Of a stretch of DNA of 64,000 nucleotides, positions 36,008-48,431 are shown piece by piece; position 1 is the stretch's first letter; every line of letters begins with the position of its first letter. A program made the position numbers and the translations under genes. The notes below the pieces were generated by a model. That model ran no database searches. It had not been told where the DNA came from and saw only the letters and a program-made list of their open reading frames with translations. Source of the stretch: Exophiala sp. HKRS030 (lineage: Eukaryota > Ascomycota > Eurotiomycetes > Chaetothyriales > Herpotrichiellaceae); assembly GCA_023897205.1 (NCBI GenBank), contig JAHWDD010000001.1:2480001-2544000 (forward strand). Direction: 5' to 3'.

Positions 36008-36379
36008 TCTTTTCTGAATACTATGTGGGAGAGAGGGAGCTTTTGGTATTAGAAATAGAGATGAAATCTTACTAGGGGGAGAGCCTAGGCTAGGCCGAGC
36101 GAAGGGCGAAGCAGGACAGTCGCACCAGGAAGATAGAGTTGAGAAAAGAAAAATAAGTTAGAGGGAGGAAGAGAAGGAGGACGGGATGGGAGACGGGCTT
36201 CTTTATACCCGAAACGGCCGGACTGGCAAAACCGAAGGCGGATTTGCGGATTTCCGGACAACGACTTGACAGTAGGAAGGAAAATCAGGTCAATAGCAAC
36301 AATAATACCACTCTCGCCTTTGTTTAATAAGGAACGGTGAGTGAAACAACAAGTTTGGGGGGATACGAATAGAAACTCT
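36008..36379. other. Spacer, purine-rich
   Basis: Contains GGGAGAGAGGGAG-type purine runs (36025-36200) and no coding signal. Confidence 0.4.
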
Positions 36380-37410
36380 CTATTTTCGGAGGCCCAAGTA
36401 CTTAACTAACTTGCGCAGACCTTGTATATCTCCTTCTTTCGTCTCTGCTAGATGCTCGTCAACCCAGCGTTCTGTCCAGCTGCCTCCGAAGTCGATCAAC
36501 CACGGTCGATTGGCTTTATCGACAAGTACATTATCCGCCTTCACATCTCCCCAGATAAAGCCCTCCCGATGCAGGAGTGTCATAGTATGCTCGATCTGTC
36601 GCCTCCAGTTCCTTCGCTGTGCAGGGGAAACTTGGTCGATGTCAAGCTCAGACAGCTTACCACCATCGACAAAGTCCTCTAAGATGCCTATTACCTGGTC
36701 GTGGCTTCCCACCAAGCCGAGAAGACGAGGACGGCTGGGCTGGCCGGATGACCTGGCTCCCATTGCTCGGATATTTGTTGCAGGATTTTGATTTCTCTCA
36801 TTAATTGATTTTTGGCCCCGTTATGGGCGTGTTTGAAAACACAGACTTTGCCATTCTTGGAGACTTTAAGCACTTGGCCCATATAGAGATCTTCGATAAA
36901 ATCGAGATCTGACGCCAGCGTGAGCGCTGAGGTTGATGGTGATAAAAGATTCCTGGGCAATGTGACAGGTTCAAGCTTCTTGATGTACTTCGTTGTGTCG
37001 TGAATTTGATGCGCTCGCAGAGTCCCTTGCTCCGAGAAGAGCTGCAGGCAGAAAGTCATCGGATAGAGAAAGTCCTCGAGAGAGTGCAGTTCCTGTCGTG
37101 ATATTGGCACCGAAGACGAGAGGGTACACATCTTGTCTTTGCAAGCCGAAATAGCGGAATCTCGAAACTCCTCCAAGCATCTGTCGTACGCCATTTCGTC
37201 AGGCTCATTCTCAGAATCTTCCAACTTTCGAAACCACTTTTCCAGAACATCGTCCTGTTTTGGGTCTGTAGGCCGCACCATCACCAGCACAAAGCGCATG
37301 CGATTGTGGGTCAGCACGATCTGATAATCATCAGGTGATGACATAATCTCAATCCCATCGTACTCGAATTCCTGCAAGTCTCGGTCAGATCGATTAAACT
37401 GGGAGTCCAT
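36380..37410 (-). CDS. Protein-kinase-like protein (one frameshift)
   Basis: About 343 aa, if one missing base is allowed. The N-terminal 160 residues are unrecognised and acidic (QEFEYDGIEIMSSPDDY). A kinase-like C-lobe follows: KVCVFKHAHNGAKNQLMREI (possible VAIK-type lysine and alpha-C), RPRLLGLVGSHDQVIGILED (hinge), the catalytic loop FIWGDVKADNVLVD and the metal motif WLIDFGGSW. The usual HRD is WGD here, common in fungal APH-like and orphan kinases. The two halves are in different frames; the break is at about 36730-36765, in SEQWEPGHPAS|PSRPRLLG, where an extra base in a CCC run restores 1032 nt. No intron with normal borders would do this without removing the conserved lysine region. 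It is divergent from the zinc-finger gene at 38065. Confidence 0.65.
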
Positions 37411-38064
37411 GCTTGTGGGAAGATAAATCTTCTATCGATCAACAACGATTTGTGCGCTCGCGCACTCTTGTGAAGGGCTCACCATCATGAGTATCTCGTA
37501 TGGGCTAGATATCTGCCTGAGAGCATAGGTGTCTGGGGAATTGACCTTTGTCTGGCCGCTGGCGCTGGCATAGCGGCAGGTACCAACTGAGGGAATCTAG
37601 GGACCGGCTGCCGCTAGTGACTTATGCTGGCAGTGTCGATCCGATCATCGTTTGCGTTTGTGTTCCCTCTGCTCAGGAACAGGGCTCAGGCCTGCTTTGG
37701 CGTTTGCTCTAAGCCTGTTGTGGGTTGTACATACATAATTTGGTAGTAAGACTCTGACCAAGTAGACAAACCCCGTGACACGTGACACACTAGCCGTGTT
37801 TAAGTAAGGACCCGGTATTCAAATGCACATCCCGTTTCCATGCACATTATTATGTTTCGCCGGGCCAATGCACAAAGGTCATCCGTTTGGACAGTACATG
37901 GAACCGACCTGTGTCGACGCGAGACTCTAATAATGAAATCTCACTCTTTGGTAATAAACCCAAAGTAGCAGCGGCAGCGTCAGGCAGACAAATCTATCAA
38001 ACCAGAAACAGATCACGTGCCATCACTTCATCATCAACATCATCCGCAAAGCCAAGCCAGATAA
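37411..38064. promoter_or_regulatory. Divergent promoter, kinase-like / zinc-finger factor
   Basis: 654 bp without coding signal between divergent starts. Confidence 0.45.
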
Positions 38065-40883
38065 ATGGCCAGCGAAGAAGACCACGCATGCCCAGACTGC
38101 CAGAAGAGCTTCACACGACTGGAACACCTGAAGCGGCACAAGCAGACACACAGCGAGCGGCAATTCCGCTGTGGACAATGCGACAAGACATTCTTCCGCA
38201 AGGACGCGCTGCAACGACACTCGATCACGCACCGCCAGCCAGCCAGCCTCGTGCAGAAGGGTGGGCGGGCGTGTGTTGAATGTGCGCTGGCAAAGGCCCG
38301 CTGCTCAGGTCAGGTGCCTGCTTGTGCTAGGTGTACTACCAAGAAGGTCGCTTGTCGCTATCCCGTGCTGGCGAGGCAGAGCCGGCAGTCTGTGAGTCGT
38401 GGGGTCGTGACGAGGTGTCTGCTATGCCTCCTCCGCCTCTGCCTGAAGATTCACCTGCGGTAGCTGGAGGATCTCAGTCGCCGTCTGTGGTCCAGATGGA
38501 ACAATCCTTCGATGTGCATGGAGGGCCATCGGGTTTCGACGCCGTCTCATGTGACTTGCAGGATCAGAACCTTCTGCGAGATCAGCCTGTTGATGGGCAA
38601 TCCTATCCCCAGCCCGAGCCGAGATCGATCCGAGATCTAGACATGTATGCCTCAGGTTTCGCTGCTGTGCCTGTTGATGGTAATGGTGATGGTGATGGCG
38701 ATGGCACCGGCATCGGGACTACAACCGACCTACAATCATTCGGCATGTTCGACCTCAACCAATGGTCGCCGAACATCCTGTCGAACATCAACTGGCTTCC
38801 TACGCAGACGGTGAATCTGGACTATGCGGATTTCAGCATGCCATTTGACATGGCAGCGCCCACCAATGCTGCACTTTCAGCTACCGGAGCCACGCAGAAC
38901 TATATGCACAACAGGGTGTCGCCGACAGCGAATTGGCAGGCCATGCAGAATGTAGATCGCACTGCCTTTGCGTCTCAATCGCCCGTTGTGTCGCAAAACA
39001 GTCCTACTACAACGACGACGACGTCGGCTCTTACATCGGCTCATCTGGACACACCCATATCCACTGGCGGCGAATACTATGTCGATGGCGAAGGTGACGG
39101 CTCTCGCCTGGCGAAGAGTAAGAGACGAAAGATCATTCCTAGCTCGACCGCCGCTGTCGATGTCAGAAATGCTTTCAGCCTTGTCTGTCCCCAGACACTC
39201 TCTTCAGCAGATCCAGCGATAGATCTTATCGGTGACCCAAGGTATGAGCAAATGCGCCAGTGCTATTCCAAATTATCATCTGGCGCCGGGATCTTTCAGC
39301 CATACTCGCATGCAGAGTTTCCTACCAAAGACGCTTTTAACCAATTACTGAAGAACTATATCGACATCGTATCTCCCACAATACCATTCATTCATCACTC
39401 GGCTCTGATGCAGCAAACTTCGCCGACCTATTGCTTGTTACTAGCTGCTGCGGCTCTGGGTAGCCAATTCGTCGAAGGCGAAGACGCAGATCTCTTTTCT
39501 TACTCGCTGCACGAGCTTGTCAGGAGGATGATCTTGGCACTGGAAGCAGGTAGTAGCGGTCGAGGTGAGAATACGAGAATCGAATTGATGCAGATTCGCC
39601 TCTTGCACGCCGTTGGCGGCTTCCATTCAGGGAACGGCCTGCATAGGCAATCAGCCTTCAGGGCACTGAGTGACGCAGCGAGGGACGCTCAATCTATGAT
39701 CCTAAGCTCGAATAAGGACAATGTTCGAGATAGCCCAGATCAATGGCAGGAATGGATCAAGGAAGAAACCCTGCTTCGATCAACCTTTTTCATTTGGTTT
39801 CTGGATTCGATCGTCACTGTACAGATGAAGGAACGAGGCAAACTAGATCTACAAACCGCTGCGGCTTGGGCGTTGCCCTGTCATGAATCCCTGTGGGAGG
39901 CAGAAGATCAGTCCACATGGCACAAGCTTCGCCTCAAACAAACCCACAGTCCGACGCTGCTTCGCGGTCTCCAAAGCTTGTACATGGAGAAGCGTCTTCC
40001 GACAGAGATTGGCGAGTACAGTCGGATCCTGCTCATCTACGCAATCATTCAAAGGACAAAAGAAGTCAGGGGCTATTTTTCGCAAGGTATTTCACACATT
40101 GAACCCGCTGCACGCAAGCACCTAACTTCGGAGCTTGCTTTGAATCTGCCCATTTGGCATCAATCTATGTCACTCTTCAACCAATGGCGGAATCTAGCTT
40201 GCGATTGTCTCGATATACTTCATTGGAGTGCAAACGCTGCCATAGGAGCGGCCAGCGGCGTCGAACACCCCACCGTGCTACACCTTCATTTCTCTCGTGT
40301 GGCACTCCTTGCACCCACTGATGACATTGTACGACTGGCAGGGCATCTGACCGGGATTGACCTCAGAGATTGGTATGGGTCCACAGGCATGAGCAGCTCT
40401 GAGGCAAGTGGTCTGAAATATTCCATCCGAGCATGGACCGTACAAGATCAATACAAGGCTCGGTTGGCCGCAATACATGCGGGCGTTTCTTTCTGGCATC
40501 TGCGACGATTCTCAGCAAATGGTTTCTACGAGCCATCTGCGCTGTCGTTGTCAGCTTTGGTCCTCTGGGCTCTGAGCGCCTTCCAAGTCAAGACACCACA
40601 GTCGTCCACATCGGGGATGAACGGCAATCAACTCCCAACGGCATTGAACGTTGGAGTGAATAGCACCCACGTTGTTCCACCGGACATGTGTGACATTATC
40701 CTGCTGGACAGGCCAACGGATGATGAATTAGTCCAACAATTCGTTCGACAAGGAGCCAGCATGCGGGCTAACATGACAGGAGTTGGAGACTTATTTGGTC
40801 CACATGGTCCTCAGAGGGTCCTTGCCGAAGCACAAAAGTTGTTGCGTACGTTGGGGCTTGGAGAATCGCGCAGCAATGGTTGA
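38065..40883 (+). CDS. C2H2 + Zn2Cys6 fungal transcription factor
   Basis: Exons 38065-38391 and 38478-40883, about 910 aa. Two C2H2 fingers open the protein (HACPDCQKSFTRLEHLKRH, FRCGQCDKTFFRKDALQRH), followed by a Zn2Cys6 cluster (RACVECALAKARCSGQVPAC to KKVAC, about residues 69-98). The 86-nt intron (GTGAGT...CTCAG) lies just after the cluster. The centre is low-complexity with a Gly/Asp repeat (NGDGDGDGTGIGT). From about residue 370 the fungal-specific transcription factor domain appears (FLDSIVTVQMKERGKLDLQT, HLRRFSANGFYEPSALSLSA). This is a complete regulator, unlike the one at 29728. The target genes are not evident. Confidence 0.88.
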
Positions 40884-41072
40884 ATTTGCTGCAGCAATTG
40901 GAAAAAGTGACAGCGAAGGAGGATTTCTCTTGAAGTTTCTAATCGACATGTTGAGCCGAGTCGAGGTTCTAACGGCCATTGTGACTGTGGCAGACTTGAG
41001 ATGCGGAGGAAACAAGCACCCCTGCGTAGACGGAGAAAAGGTCGACTTTACGAATATCTCACACTGACTTCT

Positions 41073-41999
41073 TCATCCAAGCAGTGAGTAGCCCACGTCT
41101 TCGCCTCTTCCCATTGCCACCAATCTCTGCCTCATTGCCTCAGCCCTAACAGCATTTTCCTGCTGAGAGCCGAATTGAGCTCTGTCGACCCATTCGCCGA
41201 CAGCATGTTGGAGGACCTGGCGTGCTCGCTGAGTACCGTGATCTGCCAATCCGACTGATCCATGTATTGTCATACGGCCCAAAGTTTCTTTCACATCGAT
41301 GCCTTTGTAGACGCCGCGGTGAAGAATATTGCTATCGTAAAAAACAGCATCACCTGGCTTTAATTCGACCGTCAATTGACCTGGTAGGTGATGCTCATAA
41401 GGGGCGGCCTCGCGCTCGACGTCGGTCCGTACTCTCCGATGGCTACCGGGAATAACGATTAATGATACATCATCAAACAAGGCAATGTTGTATTGAGCGT
41501 GCAACTGCTGACCGCCTGGACTTTTCTCCCTCAGTTGTCTGCTCTCTTCCTCTACACTTACGTCTGGTCTAATATCATCTCGATGCCAACGAAGCTCAAA
41601 ATCCGTGCTTTCGGCGGGACTGACCAAAAGATTGAGCAACTCCATCACCAACTTGTCGTCTGCATCTGGATCATCTTTGAGTCCAACAAGCTCCTGAACA
41701 ACAGAGAGCACCTCATCGGAGAAATACAGCTGGGCAAAAGTGTCCCGGCCCACCATATCTGGGTGGAGGAGATGCTGGACGCCCCAGATGTTGTCGCCTG
41801 GTTTCCATTCTTGCCAAGGAGGATACTGTTTTGGAACGGTTCGCACGTGGGGCCATTTCCCTTGACGTGCTTGTGCGGTGGTATCTTCACAGGCTGATCT
41901 CAACGCGGAGAGCTTTTCTGCTGAGAGAAGTTGGGGAACTATGACGAAACCATCCTTCCGCAGAGCATCAAGATAGGGTGTTGGTGATGATTCTGCCAT
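41073..41999 (-). CDS. Phytanoyl-CoA dioxygenase (PhyH) family protein
   Basis: A 308-aa Fe(II)/2-oxoglutarate oxygenase, intronless. The entry PYLDALRKDGFVIVPQLLSA is typical of PhyH. The metal site is ELRWHRDDI (His-x-Asp) and, near the C-terminus, FYDSNILHRGVYKG (distal His), followed by ETLGRMTIHGS with the likely 2-oxoglutarate arginine. Substrate unknown; fungal members act on alkaloids, polyketides or lipids. It is convergent with the zinc-finger gene, with about 190 bp between the ends. Confidence 0.85.
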   Translation of the reverse strand: MAESSPTPYLDALRKDGFVIVPQLLSAEKLSALRSACEDTTAQARQGKWPHVRTVPKQYPPWQEWKPGDNIWGVQHLLHPDMVGRDTFAQLYFSDEVLSVVQELVGLKDDPDADDKLVMELLNLLVSPAESTDFELRWHRDDIRPDVSVEEESRQLREKSPGGQQLHAQYNIALFDDVSLIVIPGSHRRVRTDVEREAAPYEHHLPGQLTVELKPGDAVFYDSNILHRGVYKGIDVKETLGRMTIHGSVGLADHGTQRARQVLQHAVGEWVDRAQFGSQQENAVRAEAMRQRLVAMGRGEDVGYSLLG

Positions 42000-42955
42000 G
42001 AGGTAGTTGTGACTTTTGATTGAAGATGCTAGCTGTTGACCCGACCTTCGAGAGATGTACCAGCGGAAATGAAGGACCTTACTCGATCCTTTCGAATACC
42101 AGCTTTCCGGTCGAGATGACGAGGATTTGGCTTGGGATGGTAGGTATTAGACTTCATTGTGTTTCAATGTCACCGTTACACACGCTGTCTTTCTGTTCTC
42201 TGCCCGCGCAGGCAGATCTTGCAGATCTTGCCCGGTGTTTAGCCGTGTACTTTAGGCAAGTACGGACAATCGTGCCTTCCTAATGTATGTTCTACATATC
42301 TTGATATGCAATCGGCCATAAACTCAAGATTTGCAATCATGTTGGGTCTGCATTGATCTATAGACAAGCCAACCATCTCGGCCACCGTTCTTGCCATCTG
42401 TCCCGTGCCAACCATACATGACCGTGCGCGGCACTCTTATGACCGACGATTCGCGAGCCGTGAGTCATTTCGCTCATCTAGAGGAAGTGATCAAGCACGG
42501 TAAGTCCGAGGATTGGATTTACGAAGCACTGGTGTGCCGTGCGATATCGTCCTCTATTTGCTTCTGCCAGAGTAAACTACAGTCAGAGTTCTGGTGGAAA
42601 CTCTGATGAACATGCTGCGCCTATGAGAATTCACACGTGGCTGCCGAAGTCGGTGCCGGAATAGAGGCAAAGTGTCCTCGCGGCTCTCCATTTATCCCTC
42701 CACAAGCCGATAAACCAATGCACACAGTCGATCAAAATGCTCAAAAGGCCCCAGTCATTCGACTTTCGGCTTTAATGGTCGGCTTTCGAAATCAATCTGA
42801 TTAGATAATCTCCGAGCCCCTTCGTCACGGAACGTGTTCCGTTCGTCAAAAATATACTTAGACTCAACTTCGTTTGCAGGAGTCTTTGCTTTCTTCCTTT
42901 GGTGCCTAGGTATACGTGCAGAATCGACACTAGATCAAGGCTTCATTTGCTCAAA
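42000..42955. other. Spacer with a possible small two-exon gene
   Basis: About 950 bp. A tentative small ORF at 42418-42499 plus 42583-42626 (MTVRGTLMTDD..., donor GTAAGT, acceptor ACAG) would make a 41-aa peptide, but no family supports it. Confidence 0.3.
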
Positions 42956-44445
42956 ATGTCGAGTATCGGTCGTTCGCTAAAAAATGTTGTCGTCGTTGGT
43001 GGATCCTACGTTGGCAGGGTTAGTCTTCCTGGGAGATCCCCCATATACCAGTGCCAGACACTAACAAATGTGCAGGCTACAGCACAAGAACTGGCACGGG
43101 TTATTCCACCGACTCATCGGGTGAGCCAAAGACCAAAATTCTTTTCTTTATCTTGAACAGTCGAGGCTGACCGGTCCAGGTGCTTCTGATCGAACCACAT
43201 AGTCATTTCCACCATTTGTTCACCTTTGTAAGGCTGCCCATAAATTGAGACTGTTCTTGGATTGCCTCTAGAGGACCTACTGACTCGTCAATAGCCTAGA
43301 TTTGCCATTCTGCCGGGTCATGAGCACAAAGCTTTCGTTCCATACAGTGGAATATTTTCGTCTATGCCCAATGCTACCCAACATGCGGTTATTCATGCAA
43401 GGGTCGCCTCAGTTCATTCCCATGAAGTCATCCTGGACCGGGAGTGGCAGGGATCGAAACAGCTTCCCTTTGAGTATCTTGCTATAGCTACAGGTACTCG
43501 CCTATCTCAGCCAGCAGCGATGAAGCATGACGACAAGGCCTCGTCTGTTGAGTATCTGAGAGGTCACCAAGCCAATGTCAAACGTTTCAATTCGATCGTC
43601 ATTGTTGGTGGTGGCGCAGTTGGAGTACAGATGGCAACGGATCTCAAGGAGCTGTACCCGGAAAAGCAGGTGACCGTTGTCCAATCTCGACCGCAGCTTA
43701 TGCCGCAATTTCATCCAGACTTCCATGCCCGTATAAAGCGGCGATTCGACGAACTTGGAGTAAATCTCGTTACTGGAGCCCGCGTCGTGGTGCCCCCAAC
43801 AGGATTTCCAGACACCGGACTGCCATTTGAGGTCAGTCTCACCAACGGCGACACATTGACCACGGAATTTGTTGTCCTGGCCACAGGACAGAAAGCAAAC
43901 AATACTTTGGTCAGCGACCTTGAAAATGCGGCTCCTGGAACGATCATCAACCCGAGCAATGGCTACATCCGTGTCCGACCAACTCTTCAATTTGCAAACG
44001 ACAATTACCCCAATCTCTTTGCAGTTGGAGATATCGCAGACACTGGATCACACAAAGCAGCACGACCAGGAGTTGCTCAAGCGGCCGTACTGGCTAAGAA
44101 TGTGCAAGCACTTCTCGAAGGGCGCCAACCTGAGGCGAAGTTTGTTGTTGCACCCCAGCTATTCATTTGTCTTTAGGCATTGTAAGTATAGAGTCTGAAA
44201 ACATGACAGAAAACCGTTGTGACTGACATTCTACTCAAGACTGAAAATGTTGTTTTCCGCAACCCGAACAAGGCGGAAGGCCAGACGGAACCGACTGTCA
44301 TCGAGAGAACTGAGTATGTTAATGAGTATCATGTGCTTCTGAAACGAAACTAACAGATACAAGTGGCCAAGCAGATATGAATGTGGAAGGCTTCTGGCAG
44401 AGGCTAGGAGTCGAGGTTAAGAACCCACAGCAATATCATCTGTGA
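42956..44445 (+). CDS. AIF/AMID-like FAD-dependent oxidoreductase (one frameshift)
   Basis: A pyridine nucleotide-disulphide oxidoreductase of the apoptosis-inducing-factor-like/FSP1 family, about 399 aa. Exons: 42956-43018, 43076-43120, 43180-43227, 43295-44181, 44240-44313 and 44364-44445. The FAD motif is NVVVVGGSYVGR-ATAQELARV; the NADH motif is SIVIVGGGAVGVQMATDL. The second FAD motif is LFAVGDIADTG. The C-terminal ENVVFRNPNKAEGQTEPTV and MNVEGFWQRLG are family-typical. The frame breaks at about 44152-44160: coding GCACCCCAGC should read on into AIHLSLGI, which needs one extra base in the C run. With it every phase agrees. Members function in membrane lipid redox or respiratory bypass; localisation here is not shown. 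Confidence 0.85.
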
Positions 44446-44766
44446 GTCGATGGCACGGCCATTCATTGGTAGCCGGCGGCTTCCGAGTACACAACAAGAC
44501 TTATTCTGTCCTCGATATCCAAAAACTACGGAGCAGCACATTTCGAAACGAAGACAGAAAGCCGTGTCGAAACCCAGGACGAAGACGGTCTAATTGGCTC
44601 TGTCAGTGTGTTAAAAAGATTCAATGTGCCATCAAGTCAACCTTGTGGGATTTCTTGAAGGAGACGACTGTTTTCTATCTTGAACTCATCAATCATGAAC
44701 AAGCAAGCAATTGCCATGACACACAACGAATACGGACGTTTAACAGCCTTGGGACAGGATATAGAA
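44446..44766. other. Convergent spacer
   Basis: 3' sides of the oxidoreductase and the NmrA-like gene. No coding signal. Confidence 0.4.
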
Positions 44767-45613
44767 TCAGCGTATATTGGACACAACGGGAGCACTATCG
44801 ATCCATTCGGCGGCTTCGATCTCATTTGCAACCCACCTGGCCATACTCTTCCGAGTGAGGTCTTTCAGTCCATTAAAACCGCTACCAAAATACCCGGCAG
44901 TTACCTTCTGATCGGCGGAACCATTACTCAAGTGTGGAATTCGAAAAACCGTCCACTTCAAACCCCAACCACCATGGGTACCTTCGTCAGCAATACGACG
45001 TCCTGTCTCCTGCATCTCTCGGAACGCCTGTGGCAGCACGAATGCAACGAAGTGCATGGCAAGCCACCAGTCCCACGAGACGGCATCATACATGTGGTCG
45101 TCGGCGGCCGCTGCGTCTATGCGCTTCCCCGGTTCTGGATGAATCAACCAGGTCGATGAAGAGAGAGCCAAGATTCGCTTGACGCCGGAGTTTCTCATTG
45201 CCGCTAACAGGATTGGGATGGCATCAGCAATAGGAGTTGATTTGGTGCGGAACAGGAAAGCCTTGAATGAGGCGTAGGGTCCGATGAAGGAGACGACCAC
45301 GTCGACTGGTATTGTTGGATGTTTGAGAGCATCCTCTAGTGCCGGTTGGTCGTCGAGCTCGCCGACCACGATTTTCAGGCGCGAGGTGTAAATAGGGTCG
45401 TTGAATTCATTGGGGAGCTTTGATGGCGTTCGAACGTATAGTGTGATGAGTTTTGGACCATTGGCGGCGGATAGAACCAACTTGGTGAACTCAATGCCTG
45501 AGGGGCCTTGAGACGGGTGTACAACTCAGCCAAAGCCCATTGGAATTGGGCGGGAAGGGGAGATCAGCCTTACCTGTCGCGCCGAGGACGAAGATGTGTG
45601 CAGGCGTCGGCAT
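44767..45613 (-). CDS. NAD(P)-binding NmrA/atypical-SDR-like protein
   Basis: 259 aa in two exons: 45613-45574 and 45506-44767, joined in phase across a 67-nt intron. The dinucleotide motif is split by the intron: FVLGATG|PSGIEFTKLVL, an atypical short-chain dehydrogenase signature. Next come YVRTPSKLPNE, the DVVVSFIGPYASF strand and KRILALSSSTWLI. A Ser-x-Asp... catalytic Tyr-Lys pair is not obvious, so a redox-sensor (NmrA-like) or isoflavone-reductase-like role is as likely as an enzyme. Intergenic space on both sides. Confidence 0.78.
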
Positions 45614-47055
45614 GGAACCGTGTTACAATGATGTTGGTGTCTCATATGATGTTATGGTTTCTGATATTAACAGCGTTGAGTTACTGAATACTCGAGAGTG
45701 AAACCCAGGACCTGCTCAAATACTTCATGATGATGATGATGATGATGATGACGATGGACAGATGAGTGAGAGTTTTCAGAGCCTTCTTACTGACTGCAAG
45801 CACTTTAGTCGATGAGAAGGGTCGGCCCCTAGATTTGTTCGTTATATTCCAATGTTCAAAGATGTAACGATGACACTCACGAATCGCGAAGCAGTTAGAG
45901 ATGTCCTTGGGTTAAGGATCGCTGAAAAGTCATCCCAAGGGGCTCACAGTCAGCAGAAGGCTGTACGGAGTAGGTCTAAGGCCTTGAAACGCTAGCTCAA
46001 CTACCAGGAAGTTAGCCAGTGTGGACCTGGTCAATGCACGAACCCTCCTCCCCTTGAAGGCCAATGCACAAATGAGAGCAAAGTCTTCCTTATCCGTGCC
46101 GTTCTGGTTGATGTTCTAGCCTTTGCTGCCTCCCTAAAGTTTTGTATCCGATGGGTTGTGAGGATGTCCACCGTCCAAAACCTGGCAAAGGGAGCCGGTA
46201 CAATACCAAATGAAGTAGTTGACAAGATATGTACATACGTCGGGCTCCTGATCAGTGTCCTGGATAGCCTAAACCAGATCCCGTAGTTAAGAATGCTTTG
46301 TTTCTAGGCCTCGATTTAGTTAGTAGAACAGCGGGCACAGCGGGCTACAGGTTAGAGCGCTTAAACAGTCAAGAGGGTAGTTAAGTAATGGTTGATTAGC
46401 CAGTTAAGGTGTCGACTAAGGCATAAGGCAGTCCCGGCAAACCCCGCGACGTGATAAGCAACGCTAATTCTTGCCCCCGTGGCACCTAAACACACTGCCG
46501 CCTAAGGGGAGTGACTACGTCTTGATAGGGCAGGCTTTTGGAAGTCTGAGGCATCACTGAAGTTGACTCCGCATCCAGATGAGATGATGAAATCGATCTA
46601 AGAGAGGATGTATTCAAAAGGATCTTTATGCAAGGGTACAAAGAATGGACTTGAAGGGTAAAGATCTTACTTAGGGCAGTGGGCAAGGGAAGGGAGAGAC
46701 AATAGGTGCCCACTGGTGCCTAAGGACCATGCCTAACGGAATGGAGTTATGCCTCACCGTGTTCTACGGAGTACTGCAAATACATCTGCGCATAGTGGGG
46801 AGTACCGTGGCACGCGTGGGTGGCTGCGTGTGGCTGTGTGGGAGTACCCAGTTGCCACATCCCCACGTGACATCGTCATCGACATCAACGTCGACATCGA
46901 TCGTCCACCACCACTTCCAGCACACCAACCGCCCAACGCCCACGCAATCCTCATAACTCGCTGCCATATGGCCTCCCAATAACGCCTTGTTGACCTTTTG
47001 ACCACCAAAACTACCTCCACCTTGGTCTCTTCCACAGAGCTCACCCTGACCAACC
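45614..47055. other. 1.4-kb spacer
   Basis: No coding signal. A (ATG)8 microsatellite lies at 45727-45750 and TACGGAGTA motifs at 45964 and 46765. The right end is the fyv10 promoter. Confidence 0.45.
45727..45750. repeat. (ATG)8 microsatellite
   Basis: Eight perfect ATG units. They lie in the NmrA-like gene's upstream region. Confidence 0.9.
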
Positions 47056-48417
47056 ATGGCATCCGAGTTCTCAACCACCAAGCTGAACCCGGACAGTCAC
47101 ATCCTCCTGGTACCATGACCATCCACACTTCCTTCAGCAAAAGACTGAACACGACTAACACTTGATCAACAGGATCAACCTCTTCTACGACTCCCCCACG
47201 AACTAGTCCGCCGCAATTTCAGAAATACTCAACGATATGTCGAGAGAGAGAAAGAGCAGATCTTACCGGCCTTGAAGGACACCGCCAATGCTGCACTTCG
47301 CTCTTCTCAATCCCCCGATCAGACTCTAGCATCTCTCGATGCCATGATATTGAGGATGCAGACCTTCAAACGGAAACTCGAGAAATTACACGCCGAGGAA
47401 GAAGTCTTACATGAACACTCCGCAAAGAGGATCAGGCATCTCCAAGATCTCTATGACATCCCCTCCCTGGTCGACGTCAAGTACGACCAATGGGCACGAA
47501 CACGTCTCGACCGCCTGATGGTCGACTACCTCCTCCGCTCCGGCTACGCCAAGTCCGCCTCGGTCCTGGCGGAATCGAAACAAGTCTCTCACCTGATTGA
47601 CATGGACATATTCGTGGCATGCCACAAGATCGCCTCGTCGTTGACACGCGGCGAGACCAAAGAAGCACTGGCCTGGATCAACGAGAACAAGAGCTCACTC
47701 AAGAAACTCATCGTCCAACCCAACAAGATCACCGACCTGGAGTTTGAACTGAGACTGCAACAGTTCATCGAACTCGTGCGCGCCGGCACCACAACCAAGA
47801 GATACGAAGCCATCAAACACGCCCAGCAACACCTCGCACCCCACGCCTCCACCCGCGCCGACATGATCATGCAAGCCTCGGGCCTCTTAGCTCAGGGCTC
47901 CGACACCGTAGCCGAACCATACCACTCACTCTTCGCCGCATCACGATGGCACCACCTATCCAACCTGTTCATCGAAACCCACCACGCCTTACTCTCGCTC
48001 CCACTCCAACCACTCCTCCACGTAGCCCTATCAGCCGGCCTCTCCGCTCTCAAAACACCCGCCTGCCACAGCCAATACAACCCGACAAGCTCATCGACCG
48101 GCGGGGGCCAAGCACGGCTCGCGACCAACACATCGCTGTGTCCGATCTGCAGCATGGAACTGAACGCATTGGCGGTCAACGTGCCGTACGCGCACCACAC
48201 GACCAGCTCCGTCGACCCAGACCCCGTCGTACTGCCCAACGACCGCATCTACGGCCGCGCCGTCCTCGAAGACCTGCAGCGCAAGCTGCTCATGGCCGGC
48301 CTCAACGGCGACGTCAACATCCACGACCTGCAGATCGGCAAGGACGGCGAGGCCCGTGACCCAACGACCGGTCAGGCTTACAGCTGGGACCTCGTCAAGA
48401 AGGTCTATATCATGTGA
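47056..48417 (+). CDS. fyv10: Fyv10/Gid9, GID ubiquitin ligase subunit
   Basis: A subunit of the GID/CTLH E3 ligase that degrades gluconeogenic enzymes such as fructose-1,6-bisphosphatase. Exons 47056-47109 and 47173-48417, 432 aa. A LisH motif (RLMVDYLLRSGYAKSASVLA, about residues 131-151), a CTLH (about 165-222) and a CRA domain are followed by the degenerate RING-Gid region with LCPICSMEL (about 341-349) and a C-terminal VKKVYIM. The start MASEFSTTKLNPDSHILL is separated by a 63-nt intron. A tetramer of ATGTG spans the stop codon, and a TGTATATA word lies about 75 nt into the 3' UTR. Confidence 0.92.
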
Positions 48418-48431
48418 TGTGATGTGATGTG
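48412..48431 (+). repeat. (ATGTG)4 across the fyv10 stop codon
   Basis: Four perfect 5-bp units contain the TGA stop at 48415-48417. A unit change would alter only the 3' UTR, since the stop lies within the first units. Confidence 0.85.

Noticed and set aside
38392..38414. 23-nt GTGAGT...GACGAG segment in the zinc-finger gene as a micro-intron
   Set aside because: An 86-nt GTGAGT...CTCAG intron of ordinary length gives the same phase.
42418..42626. Possible 41-aa two-exon gene
   Set aside because: The splice sites are acceptable, but there is no homology, no neighbours that need it and only one supporting model.
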